Shown here one piece after another: positions 8,032-16,081 of a stretch of DNA of 31,249 nt; position 1 is the stretch's first letter, and every line of letters starts with the position of its first letter. Source of the DNA: JACRAR01 sp041665185 (GTDB lineage: Bacteria > Pseudomonadota > Gammaproteobacteria > Burkholderiales > Rhodocyclaceae); contig JBAYJH010000019.1 in NCBI GenBank assembly GCA_041665185.1, forward strand, positions 1 through 31,249. Reading direction: 5' to 3'. A program made the position numbers and the translations under genes. The notes below the pieces were generated by a model. That model made no database searches. It was given only the letters and a program-made list of their open reading frames with translations, and was not told the origin of the DNA.

Positions 8032-8096
8032 AAGGCTTGAGTATACTGTTGGTGAAGATCGCCGAAGCTGAGGCGATCGGGGTTCCTTCTACAAAT
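8024..8096 (+). promoter_or_regulatory. Nested inverted repeats between substrate and exporter genes
   Basis: A perfect 12-base inverted repeat, ATTTGTAGAAGG (8024-8035) and CCTTCTACAAAT (8085-8096), encloses a second perfect hairpin, GATCGCC (8057-8063) and GGCGATC (8072-8078), with an 8-base loop. The outer left arm contains the TAG stop of the secreted protein gene. There is no T-tract, so this is not a plain intrinsic terminator. In RNA it could form a long structure that slows decay of the upstream message or partly attenuates the exporter genes, giving more substrate than transporter. The base pairing is read directly; the function is inferred. Confidence 0.6.
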
Positions 8097-8110
8097 TTCA
8101 ACCGTGGGCA

Positions 8111-10252
8111 ATGCCAGATAAATTTCCCCATACCGTCATCCAGTGTCTTACCGCAATCGCCCAGCATCATGGCTTGCAAGTCAATCCTGAAAGACTGATC
8201 GACGACTACGCGCTTGCGTCCGAGGAGCCGACATCAGCACTCTTGTTGCGGATTGCGACCGAAATCGGCCTGAAAGCCAGGGTCGATAAGCTATCCTGGG
8301 AAGCGCTGCTGGTCCAGACCGGCGTGTACCCGCTAATGGCCCGGTTGAAGAATGGCAACGGCGTAATTATCGTCGGGGCCAGGGCGGAAGGCGATGGCAG
8401 GATCGCAGTGCTTGATCCGCTGGCAGACAAGGCCACCGTCGTGCTGCTTGAGCGTGGCCAGTTCTCCAATCGCTGGGACGGCGACGTGGTGTTCCTGAAA
8501 AGACACCATGCGCTATCCGATCCCAATCAGCCCTTTGGTCTGCGCTGGTTCATCCCGGAGATCCTGAAACAGAAAATCGCCTTCCGGGATATCGCCATAA
8601 CCGCCGTGGCGATGCATTTTTTGGCCCTCGCTTCGCCGGTGTTCTTTCAACTGGTCATCGACAAAGTCCTGGTCCATCAGAGTTCTTCGACGCTCTGGGT
8701 GCTGGCTGTCGGTATAGTGATTGCGACAGTATTCGATTCGGTATTCGGCTATCTCCGCCAGCTCCTGACGCTGGCGGCGACCAACAAGATCGATATGCGT
8801 CTTACGCGGCGCACCTTTGGGCATCTGCTTTCATTGCCGATCGACTATTTCGAGACGACGACAGCGGGGATCGTCGTCCAACATATGCACCAGGTGGAGG
8901 GTATTCGCAACTTTCTGACCGGGCGCCTGTTCTTCAGCATATTGGATATCGGCGCGTTGCTGATTTTCCTGCCCATCCTGTTTACCTACTCGGTCAAGCT
9001 GGCGATGATCGTGCTCGCCTTCACCCTGATGATCGCCGTGGTACTCGTTGCAATGCTGCCCACATACAGACGCCGTCTCGATGCTCTGTATAACGCTGCC
9101 GGGAAGCGGCAGTCGATTCTGGTGGAAACGATCTACGGGATGCGCACGGTAAAAGCCCTGGCGATCGAGCCAACGCAGCGGCGAAATTGGGATCAAATCT
9201 CGGCGGAGACGATTGCGATGCAGTTTCGCCTCGGCAAGTTTTCCCTGGCGGGGAATTCGATCACCGATCTGCTGGGTAAACTCCTGCCCATCACCATTAT
9301 CGTGATCGGTGCTCAAGATGTATTTGATCAATCCCTGACCGTCGGTGCGTTGATCGCCTTTCAAATGATATCTGGGCGAGTTTCCGGCCCCTTGATCGCG
9401 ATTGTCGGCTTGGTCAATGAGTATCAGCAAACCGCGTTGTCCGTGCGCATGGTCAGCAAGATCATGAATCATCCCCCGGAGGGTCGTGTCGGGGCCGGTG
9501 GTTTGAGACCGCAACTGGCCGGCGAGATTACCTTCGAGGACGTGACTTTCCGTTATCCAGGCGCAAGCGTGGCAGCGCTCGACCGGGCAAGCTTCACTAT
9601 TCCGGCGGGGGCTGTGGTGGGCATAGTCGGGCGCAGCGGCTCGGGCAAGACCACCCTGACTAGGCTGATCCAAGGACTGTACAGCGTACAGGAAGGGATA
9701 GTGCGGTTCGACGGGATTGACGCCAGAGAACTTGAGCTTCCGCATTTGCGTCGCCAGACCGGCGTTGTCCTTCAGGAGAACTTCCTGTTCCGCGGAACCG
9801 TACGCGAGAACATCGCGATGGCCAAGACAGACGCCTCGTTCGAGGAGATCGTTGCGGCAGCTCAATCCTCCGGCGCAGATGAGTTCATCGAGCGTCTGCC
9901 ACAGGGATACGACACCCTGTTGGAGGAGAATGCGGCGAACTTGAGCGGAGGCCAAAAACAACGGCTATCAATTGCGCGAGCGCTGCTGACGAAACCCAAC
10001 ATCCTGATTCTCGATGAGGCGGCCAGCGCGCTGGATCCGGAGAGTGAGTCGATCTTTATTCGCAACCTCTCGCGCATTGCGGTCGGTCGCACCGTAGTGA
10101 TGATTTCGCACCGGTTATCCACCCTCGTCAACGCACATTCCATATTGGTTATGCAACAAGGGCGCCTGGTCGACAGCGGCCGCCACGAAGAGTTGCTTGC
10201 CCGTTGTGCAACCTACCAAGATCTATGGAACCAGCAAACAAGCCATCTCTAG
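8111..10252 (+). CDS. Type I secretion ABC transporter (HlyB/LapB-like permease-ATPase)
   Basis: This 713-residue inner-membrane exporter energises secretion of the preceding gene's product. Residues 1-130 form a C39-peptidase-like domain in which the catalytic cysteine position appears to be threonine (HTVIQC, where active peptidases have DCGxxC). It is therefore a non-cleaving substrate-recognition domain like that of HlyB. Membrane segments occupy about 155-430. The ATPase domain has Walker A GRSGSGKTT (near 505-513), signature LSGGQKQR (near 611), Walker B ILILDEA (near 632) and the H-loop ISHR (near 666). A non-cleaving domain fits a substrate with a C-terminal, not a double-glycine leader, signal. 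The start ATG follows the nested inverted repeat. The membrane fusion gene begins 2 bases after its stop. Confidence 0.95.
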   Translation: MPDKFPHTVIQCLTAIAQHHGLQVNPERLIDDYALASEEPTSALLLRIATEIGLKARVDKLSWEALLVQTGVYPLMARLKNGNGVIIVGARAEGDGRIAVLDPLADKATVVLLERGQFSNRWDGDVVFLKRHHALSDPNQPFGLRWFIPEILKQKIAFRDIAITAVAMHFLALASPVFFQLVIDKVLVHQSSSTLWVLAVGIVIATVFDSVFGYLRQLLTLAATNKIDMRLTRRTFGHLLSLPIDYFETTTAGIVVQHMHQVEGIRNFLTGRLFFSILDIGALLIFLPILFTYSVKLAMIVLAFTLMIAVVLVAMLPTYRRRLDALYNAAGKRQSILVETIYGMRTVKALAIEPTQRRNWDQISAETIAMQFRLGKFSLAGNSITDLLGKLLPITIIVIGAQDVFDQSLTVGALIAFQMISGRVSGPLIAIVGLVNEYQQTALSVRMVSKIMNHPPEGRVGAGGLRPQLAGEITFEDVTFRYPGASVAALDRASFTIPAGAVVGIVGRSGSGKTTLTRLIQGLYSVQEGIVRFDGIDARELELPHLRRQTGVVLQENFLFRGTVRENIAMAKTDASFEEIVAAAQSSGADEFIERLPQGYDTLLEENAANLSGGQKQRLSIARALLTKPNILILDEAASALDPESESIFIRNLSRIAVGRTVVMISHRLSTLVNAHSILVMQQGRLVDSGRHEELLARCATYQDLWNQQTSHL

Positions 10253-10254
10253 GC

Positions 10255-11595
10255 ATGACCAGGAATCGAAAGCAGGCGAAAGATGCCACCGTCGTCGAGT
10301 TCCTGCCTGACGCCGACGAGATCGAGCGGAGCCCCCTGCCACGCCTGGCACGGATCACGCTGCATGTGTTGCTGGCGACCTTCGTTACGTTGCTTCTCTG
10401 GGCGACATTTTCCGAAGTGGACCAGGTAATCGTTGGCCGTGGACGTCTGGTCACACCCTTGCCGAATATCATCGTCCAGCCCCTGGAAACCGCCATCATC
10501 CTGAGCCTGGATGTGCGCGTCGGTCAGGTCGTCAAGAAAGGTGAGCGTCTGGCGACCCTGGATCCGACGTTTACGGAAGCCGACCAGTCGCAACTCCGCA
10601 CGCGGCTGAGCAGCCTGGATACACAATCGAAGCGCCTGGAGTCGGAACTCACCGGCAAGACAGCGCCAGACAAGGCCAAAGGCGACCCGGACAGCAAGCT
10701 CCAGGCGCAACTGTCGGCAGAGCGGCAGGCCAACTACAAGGCCCAACTGACCAGGCTGGAGGAAACCATTGCCCGATTGCGCGCGACCATCGAGGCCAAT
10801 CTCCGGGATCAACAGGTGCTGGCCGCGCGCGTCAAGTCGCTCCGGGAAATCGAAGCCATGCAGGAAAAGCTCGTCGCCATGCAGTTTGGCGCGCGGGCCA
10901 GATTGTTGGAGGCGCAGGACAAACGCCTGGAAGTCGAACGCGACATGCTCCTGACTCAAAGCCGCGAGCAGGAACTCAGCCGCGACCTGGCGGCATCGCA
11001 AGCCGAGAAGGCAGCTTTCGCAAAAGGGTGGCGCCAGAAAACCATGGAAGACATGCTGGCCACGTCGCGTGACAGGGACGACGTAAAGGAGCAACTACAG
11101 AAGGCTGATAAGCGCCAGAAATTGGTAACCCTTGTTTCACCCGTCGATGCCGTCGTGCTGGATATGGCAAAACTTTCGCAAGGCTCGGTGGCCAAGGGAG
11201 GCGATCCGATGTTCACCTTGGTTCCGCTCGCAGCCGAACTCGAGGCGGAAGTACAAATCGATTCCATTGACGTTGGATACGTCAAGCTCGGGGACGTCGC
11301 GCACGTGAAACTGGATGCCTTTCCCTTCCAGCGCCATGGCGACATCACGGCCAAGGTACGCACCATCAGCGAGGATGCTTTTCGACGTGATGCGGCGCAG
11401 GGGCAGGGGCTGGATGCGTACTACCTGAGCCGGATCGAACTGGGCCAAACCCAGTTGAAGAAGATGCCGGGGAAGTCCAGATTGCTGCCGGGCATGACCT
11501 TGTCGGCGGAAATCGTGGTGGGCAAGCGTTCGGTGATCTCGTATCTGCTGTGGCCGCTGACCAAGGCTCTGGATGAGTCCATCCGGGAGCCGTAG
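10255..11595 (+). CDS. Type I secretion membrane fusion protein (HlyD family)
   Basis: This periplasmic adaptor links the ABC exporter to an outer-membrane TolC-type channel. It is 446 residues from the chosen ATG. A short cytoplasmic N-terminus is followed by one membrane segment (about 33-51), a lipoyl-like half motif (GRGRLVTP and VGQVVKKGERLATLDP), a long Lys/Glu/Gln-rich coiled-coil hairpin (about 90-285), the second lipoyl half (VSPVDAVVLDM) and a C-terminal beta-barrel ending with a stretch like other HlyD tails. An in-frame ATG at 10225, overlapping the ABC gene, is an alternative. The outer-membrane partner is absent from the window and must come from elsewhere. The gene converges on mltD with only 4 bases between the stops. 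Confidence 0.94.
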   Translation: MTRNRKQAKDATVVEFLPDADEIERSPLPRLARITLHVLLATFVTLLLWATFSEVDQVIVGRGRLVTPLPNIIVQPLETAIILSLDVRVGQVVKKGERLATLDPTFTEADQSQLRTRLSSLDTQSKRLESELTGKTAPDKAKGDPDSKLQAQLSAERQANYKAQLTRLEETIARLRATIEANLRDQQVLAARVKSLREIEAMQEKLVAMQFGARARLLEAQDKRLEVERDMLLTQSREQELSRDLAASQAEKAAFAKGWRQKTMEDMLATSRDRDDVKEQLQKADKRQKLVTLVSPVDAVVLDMAKLSQGSVAKGGDPMFTLVPLAAELEAEVQIDSIDVGYVKLGDVAHVKLDAFPFQRHGDITAKVRTISEDAFRRDAAQGQGLDAYYLSRIELGQTQLKKMPGKSRLLPGMTLSAEIVVGKRSVISYLLWPLTKALDESIREP

Positions 11596-11599
11596 CGAG

Positions 11600-13015
11600 T
11601 TATTGTTTCTTTGCGGCGGGGCTCTTCGCCGGCTTGCGGGCCCCTGACTTAGCCGGCTTCTTGGCTTTCACGCTCTTGGCGGCGGGCTTCTTTGCTGTTC
11701 CGCCCTTGACCGCGGCTTTCTTGACGCTTTTCTTGCCGCCTTTCTTGGCCTTGACTTTGGGCAGATCGGGCTGGGTCAGCGGCAGGTTGACTAGTCGCAT
11801 GTCGGCATTTATCTGGCCGGGTTTGCGCGGCACCAGCAAGGTGGTGCCGGTGGCGACGCGGGTGCGGCGGGTGATGCCGTTGATCTGCTTGAGGTAGGCG
11901 GTGCTGATCTTGAAGCGCGCGGCGACCTTGTCGAGTTTCTCGCCTTTTTTCAATTTGTGGGTGTGCCAGTTCGTCAGAGGTTTTTCCTGGTTCTCATGGT
12001 GTTGCAGGTTGACCAGGAAGGTTTGTACCTTGCCGGCGGGCAATACCAGCGGGCTGCCCTTGCTACCCGGCATCACCGGCCGGTTGTAGGAGGGGTTGAG
12101 CGCCATGAACTCATCCAGCGGGGTTTCGGCCAACTTTGCGGCAAGCGACATGTCCATGTCGGCGGGTTTGCCGACGACGTCGAAATAGGGCTGATTGGGA
12201 ATGGCATTGAGCTTGATGCCGAACAATTCCGGCTGGGCGATGATGTTCTTCAACGCCTGCAATTTCGGTACGTAATAGCGCGTTTCGCCGGGCATGGTGA
12301 GATTTGCGTAATCCGTCGGCAATTGCCTGGCCTGGTTCTTGGCGACGGCCCTGGCGACCGCGTTCTCGCCCCAGTTGTAGGATGCCAATGCCAGATGCCA
12401 GTCGCCATGCATCTCGTAAATCGCCTGAAGGTAATCCAGGGCGGCGCCGGTCGAGGCGATGATGTCGCGACGTTGGTCCAGCCACCAGTTCTGCTCGAGA
12501 CGGTAGCTCTTCCCGGTGGATGGGATGAACTGCCAGATGCCGGAAGCGCGGGCGCGCGAGTAGGCCATCGGGTTGTAGGAGCTTTCCACCACCGGCAGCA
12601 ACGCCAGTTCGGTGGGCATGCCGCGTTTTCCCAGTTCCTCGACGATGTAATATAGGTAGCGCCGGCTGCGGTCGAGCACGTGCTTCAGCATTTCCGGGCG
12701 ATTCAGATACCAGGCCTGGCGATCGGCGACCAACGGGCTGTCGAGGTTGGGCATCGAGAAACCGTTGCGCACCCGCTGCCACAAGTCGTCCGGCGAGGCG
12801 GTCAGGACGATGGTCGGCAGCGGCGGGAAATCGTCCTGGATTTCCAGTGGCAGGTCGCGCGCCAACGCCAGATCTGGCGGAATCAGCGACGAGGCGGGGT
12901 AGGGCGCCGGGGAGGCGATTAGAGCGGCCGGAGAATCCATCGCAACTTCGGCGAATGCGTTGAGCGACATGCAGGCACAAGCGCAGAAAACCAGGCTACG
13001 GAGCATCAATCGCAT
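11600..13015 (-). CDS. mltD: Membrane-bound lytic murein transglycosylase D with LysM and basic tail
   Basis: It cleaves peptidoglycan glycan strands with formation of 1,6-anhydromuramic ends. The 471-residue protein starts with an export signal (residues 1-22, AFA before EV); a typical lipobox is not evident. The SLT domain carries the catalytic glutamate in VVESSYNP (Glu144), then SGIWQFIPSTGKSY and ASYNWGENAV. One LysM domain lies at about 352-396, compared with two in E. coli MltD. Residues 419-471 are an unusual Lys/Ala/Pro tail with repeated AKKPA-like units, similar in style to histone H1 tails. Its position next to gloB matches the conserved mltD-gloB-yafS-rnhA-dnaQ neighbourhood of Proteobacteria. 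An ATG at 13006 is an alternative start. Confidence 0.92.
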   Translation of the reverse strand: MRLMLRSLVFCACACMSLNAFAEVAMDSPAALIASPAPYPASSLIPPDLALARDLPLEIQDDFPPLPTIVLTASPDDLWQRVRNGFSMPNLDSPLVADRQAWYLNRPEMLKHVLDRSRRYLYYIVEELGKRGMPTELALLPVVESSYNPMAYSRARASGIWQFIPSTGKSYRLEQNWWLDQRRDIIASTGAALDYLQAIYEMHGDWHLALASYNWGENAVARAVAKNQARQLPTDYANLTMPGETRYYVPKLQALKNIIAQPELFGIKLNAIPNQPYFDVVGKPADMDMSLAAKLAETPLDEFMALNPSYNRPVMPGSKGSPLVLPAGKVQTFLVNLQHHENQEKPLTNWHTHKLKKGEKLDKVAARFKISTAYLKQINGITRRTRVATGTTLLVPRKPGQINADMRLVNLPLTQPDLPKVKAKKGGKKSVKKAAVKGGTAKKPAAKSVKAKKPAKSGARKPAKSPAAKKQ

Positions 13016-13070
13016 GTAAATCCAAAGCAGTCCTTGGGATGCGGGATTTTAACAACAAATCCATTGCCCT

Positions 13071-13859
13071 TCAGAAACGATTCTTCCATTCGCGAATGGC
13101 CGTGAAAACTTCATCCGGCTGCGTCAACGGCTTGCCGCTGACGCGCTGGGCCGCGGCGATGACCGCGGGTGCCTGCCAGCGCAGAAAGGGATTGACGTCG
13201 CGTTCGAGGGCGATGGTGGATGGCACGGTCGGCTGATTGGCATTTCTCAGACGTTCCACCTCTGCGGCGCGCTTCAGCAGGGCGGCATTTTCCGGCTCGA
13301 CGGCAAGCGCAAAGCGGATATTCGCCTGGGTGTATTCGTGAGCACAGTAGATTTGCGTCCCGCCGGGAAGCGCGGCGAGCCGCGCCAGCGATTGGCGCAT
13401 CTGCACCGGTGTGCCCTCGAAGATCCGCCCGCAGCCACAGGCAAACAAGGTGTCGCCACAGAACAGGGCGCCACAGGAGGCATGCTTTCGATCATAATAC
13501 GCGATGTGGGCGCGAGTGTGACCCGGCACCGCGAGAACGTCGAAATTCGCGCCGAATTGAGCGAGTTCGACCTTATCGCCGCCTGTCAGCGATCGTGTCA
13601 GGTGGTCGATGGGTTCATCCGCCGGCCCGAAAACCGGAACCTCGAATCGTTCGATGAGTTCGGGGATTCCGCCGATATGGTCGCCGTGGTGGTGGGTGGC
13701 GAGGATGGCGCAAAGATTCAGATGGTTGCGTTCGAGGTATGCCAGAACCGGCGCCGCATCGCCGGGATCGACGACTGCCGTCTGGTCGCCGCGGCGGATT
13801 AGCCAGATGTAATTGTCGTTGAAGGCGGGAAGCGGGACAATTGCGTAATCGGTATTCAT
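13071..13859 (-). CDS. gloB: Hydroxyacylglutathione hydrolase (glyoxalase II)
   Basis: It hydrolyses S-lactoylglutathione to lactate and glutathione, the second step of methylglyoxal detoxification in the cytosol. The 262-residue metallo-beta-lactamase fold shows the binuclear metal motif THHHGDH (His56, His58, Asp60, His61), VPGHTRAH, the bridging aspartate in LFCGDTLF and the final ligand in YCAHEYT. The glutathione-binding C-terminal segment with NPFLRW is also present. Length equals the family norm. It is transcribed away from the methyltransferase gene from a start only 29 bases distant, and lies 55 bases upstream of mltD on the same strand. Confidence 0.96.
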   Translation of the reverse strand: MNTDYAIVPLPAFNDNYIWLIRRGDQTAVVDPGDAAPVLAYLERNHLNLCAILATHHHGDHIGGIPELIERFEVPVFGPADEPIDHLTRSLTGGDKVELAQFGANFDVLAVPGHTRAHIAYYDRKHASCGALFCGDTLFACGCGRIFEGTPVQMRQSLARLAALPGGTQIYCAHEYTQANIRFALAVEPENAALLKRAAEVERLRNANQPTVPSTIALERDVNPFLRWQAPAVIAAAQRVSGKPLTQPDEVFTAIREWKNRF

Positions 13860-13888
13860 TGCGGCCTATTTTCACCTACCTGCACATA

Positions 13889-14632
13889 ATGTCAATTCAA
13901 GGTTTCGATGACTGGCTCGACACTCCCCAGGGGCAGTATGTCCTGCAATGGGAACAAGCGCAGCACGACCTCCTGGTGGCCGATATCTTCGGCTTTAATG
14001 CGGTCCAACTGGGCTTGCCGCAGCATGATTTCCTGCGCGCCAACCGCATGCCGTTTCGTTTCAGTTGCGACGACAAATTTCCGCCACGCGCTAGCCTGCG
14101 GGCCACGCCGCATTTCCTGCCGTTCGCCAGTGCCAGCATCGACCTGGTCGTGCTGCCGCATGTGTTGGAATTCGATGACGCTCCCCACCAGATCTTGCGT
14201 GAAGTCGAGCGGGTACTGATGCCGGAGGGGCACGTAGTGGTCACCGGCTTCAACCCCTTCAGTCTGTGGGGAGCGCGACGCAAGTTTTCCCGCGCGGATT
14301 CGCCGCCACCGTGGCGCGGCCAGTATCTGAGCGTGCTGCGGCTGAAGGACTGGTTCGCGCTATTGGGTTTCGAGACACATGCCGGTAACTTCGGCTGCTA
14401 CACGCCGCCGGTCACCCGGGAAAAATGGCCGCAAAGCTGGCGCTTCATGGAACTGGCGGGCAACCGCTGGTGGCCATTTGCCGGAGCCACTTACATCATC
14501 CAGGCGGTCAAACGCGTGCCTGGAATGCGACTGATCACGCCGGCGCGCCGTGATTTGCTGGCGCGCGCCAAATCGCTGGCCACCGTCGCCCAGCATACGC
14601 AGCCGCAGCATACCCAACGCGAGGAGCAATGA
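13889..14632 (+). CDS. SAM-dependent methyltransferase-like protein (YafS family)
   Basis: This 247-residue class I methyltransferase-like protein belongs to the group found between gloB and rnhA (E. coli yafS). The middle of the fold is clear: FASASIDLVVLPHVLEF with a strand-4 acidic region, then REVERVLMPEGHVVVTGFNPFSLWG. The usual glycine-rich SAM motif I near the N-terminus is not obvious, so cofactor binding may be atypical. The substrate is unknown for the family. The ATG at 13889 gives the conserved-looking N-terminus; an earlier TTG at 13841 would run into gloB. The stop overlaps the rnhA start by ATGA, so the two are translationally coupled. Confidence 0.85.
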   Translation: MSIQGFDDWLDTPQGQYVLQWEQAQHDLLVADIFGFNAVQLGLPQHDFLRANRMPFRFSCDDKFPPRASLRATPHFLPFASASIDLVVLPHVLEFDDAPHQILREVERVLMPEGHVVVTGFNPFSLWGARRKFSRADSPPPWRGQYLSVLRLKDWFALLGFETHAGNFGCYTPPVTREKWPQSWRFMELAGNRWWPFAGATYIIQAVKRVPGMRLITPARRDLLARAKSLATVAQHTQPQHTQREEQ

Positions 14633-15084
14633 GCGACAACCCTGAAGAAGTCGTCGATATCTTTACCGACGGTGCGTGCAGCGGCAATCCGGGTCCCGGC
14701 GGCTGGGGCGCGATACTGCGCAGCCATGGCCGCGAAAAGGAGCTCTGCGGAGGAGAGCCGGATACCACCAACAACCGCATGGAATTGACCGCCGTGATCG
14801 AGGCGCTGAAGGCGCTCAAGCGCCCCGTAAAGGCACGCGTGCATACCGATTCGCAATATGTTCAAAAAGGCATCAGCGAGTGGATCCATGCCTGGAAGCG
14901 GCGCGGCTGGCGCACCGCCGGCAAGCAGGCGGTAAAGAATGCCGATCTATGGCGCGCCCTCGACGAACAGGCTGCGCAACATCGCGTGGAGTGGCTGTGG
15001 GTGCGTGGCCATGCCGGCCATGCGGAGAACGAGCGCGCCGACGCCTTGGCGCGGCGCGGTATCGAAACTTTGAATAGAAACTAG
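14629..15084 (+). CDS. rnhA: Ribonuclease HI
   Basis: It degrades the RNA strand of RNA:DNA hybrids, removing R-loops and primers. The 151-residue length is standard. Catalytic carboxylates are visible in IFTDGACSGNPGPGG (Asp14), NNRMELTA (Glu), HTDSQYV (Asp) and NERADALA (Asp), and the handle WKRRGWRT, used for substrate binding, is present. The start at 14629 overlaps the previous stop (ATGA) and has GAGGAG just upstream. dnaQ begins 6 bases after its stop. Confidence 0.97.
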   Translation: MSDNPEEVVDIFTDGACSGNPGPGGWGAILRSHGREKELCGGEPDTTNNRMELTAVIEALKALKRPVKARVHTDSQYVQKGISEWIHAWKRRGWRTAGKQAVKNADLWRALDEQAAQHRVEWLWVRGHAGHAENERADALARRGIETLNRN

Positions 15085-15090
15085 GAAGAC

Positions 15091-15807
15091 ATGCGACAAG
15101 TAGTCCTCGATACTGAAACCACCGGTCTGGAACATCGCCATGGCCACCGCGTCATCGAAATCGGTTGTGTCGAACTGGTCGGCCGCAAGTTGACCAACCG
15201 CCGCTTTCATCAGTACCTCAACCCCGATCGCCAGATTGAAGCTGGCGCCCAGGCGGTTCATGGATTGACCAATGAATTCCTTCAGGACAAGCCCAAGTTC
15301 GCGGAGATCGTCGCTGAATTCCTGGACTTCGTTCGCGGCGCCGAGCTGGTGATCCACAACGCCGCGTTCGATCTGGGTTTCCTCAACAGCGAACTCGCAT
15401 TGCTGGAGCAGGAACCACTGGGCACGGTCTGTGGCGACGTCATCGATACCTTGCGACTGGCGCGGGAGTTGAGACCGGGCCGCAAGAATTCGCTCGACGC
15501 CTTGTGTTCGGAGTATGCCATCGACAATTCCGGACGGCAGTTGCATGGCGCCCTGCTGGATGCCGAGTTGCTGGCCGAAGTGTATCTAGCGATGACCCGC
15601 GGCCAGGAAAACCTGATCATGGATCTCGACATGACGCCGCGGCATGAAGCCGTGACGATGCCCGCCGGAAATCGATCGCCGCTGACTGTCTTACGCGCAA
15701 CTGCCGAGGAACTGGCCGCAAACGAGCGCGTGCTGGCCGAGATCGCCAAGGAGAGCAAGGGCAACTGTGTCTGGATGAAGCCGGGAATGGAAACTGGTGG
15801 GCGATAG
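15091..15807 (+). CDS. dnaQ: DNA polymerase III epsilon subunit
   Basis: This is the 3'-5' proofreading exonuclease of the replicative polymerase. The 238-residue protein has Exo I LDTETTGL (Asp7, Glu9), Exo II in HNAAFDLGFLN and Exo III in HGALLDAELLAEVY (His and Asp), plus VHGLT typical of epsilon. The C-terminal segment after residue 185 would bind the alpha subunit. It directly follows rnhA, as in many Proteobacteria. Its last 13 bases, including the stop, overlap the 3' end of the antisense tRNA-Val gene. Confidence 0.96.
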   Translation: MRQVVLDTETTGLEHRHGHRVIEIGCVELVGRKLTNRRFHQYLNPDRQIEAGAQAVHGLTNEFLQDKPKFAEIVAEFLDFVRGAELVIHNAAFDLGFLNSELALLEQEPLGTVCGDVIDTLRLARELRPGRKNSLDALCSEYAIDNSGRQLHGALLDAELLAEVYLAMTRGQENLIMDLDMTPRHEAVTMPAGNRSPLTVLRATAEELAANERVLAEIAKESKGNCVWMKPGMETGGR

Positions 15808-15870
15808 TGGGTTCGAACCACTGACTTCCACCGTGTGAAGGTGGCACTCTACCGCTGAGTTAATCGCCCA
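15795..15870 (-). tRNA. tRNA-Val (CAC)
   Basis: Read leftward, the 76-base gene has a perfect acceptor stem TGGGCGA/TCGCCCA, a D arm, an anticodon stem CCACC/GGTGG with loop TTCACAC (anticodon CAC, valine codon GTG), a T arm with GTTCGAA and an encoded CCA end (15795-15797). Its 3' end, including CCA, overlaps the last codons of dnaQ on the opposite strand. Confidence 0.93.
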
Positions 15871-15951
15871 AAAACAGCGCACGGATTATACCGTGACCGT
15901 TCCGGCCGACACAATAGCAATCGCCTTTCTGCTAGAATGCGCGGCTCACCC

Positions 15952-16041
15952 GGAGAGGTGGATGAGTGGTTTAAGTCGCACGCCTGGAAAGCGTGTTTAG
16001 ATGTAAGTCTAACGCGGGTTCGAATCCCGCCCTCTCCGCCA
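15952..16041 (+). tRNA. tRNA-Ser (GGA)
   Basis: This 90-base class II tRNA has acceptor stem GGAGAGG/CCTCTCC, anticodon stem CACGC/GCGTG with loop CTGGAAA (anticodon GGA, serine codons TCC/TCT), a long variable arm (about 15998-16013), GGTTCGAATCC in the T arm and an encoded CCA. The lipoprotein gene starts 40 bases downstream. Confidence 0.96.
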
Positions 16042-16081
16042 TAACATAGCGAATGCGCGCTCGGCGGAGAAAGACCAGCTC

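Noticed and set aside
8057..8090. The inner hairpin as an intrinsic terminator after the secreted protein gene
   Set aside because: The stem is followed by a G/C-containing sequence without a run of T, so termination is not supported.
8831..9961. A 376-codon leftward frame opposite the ABC transporter
   Set aside because: It is an antisense shadow of a gene with complete Walker and signature motifs; no protein family features are seen in it.
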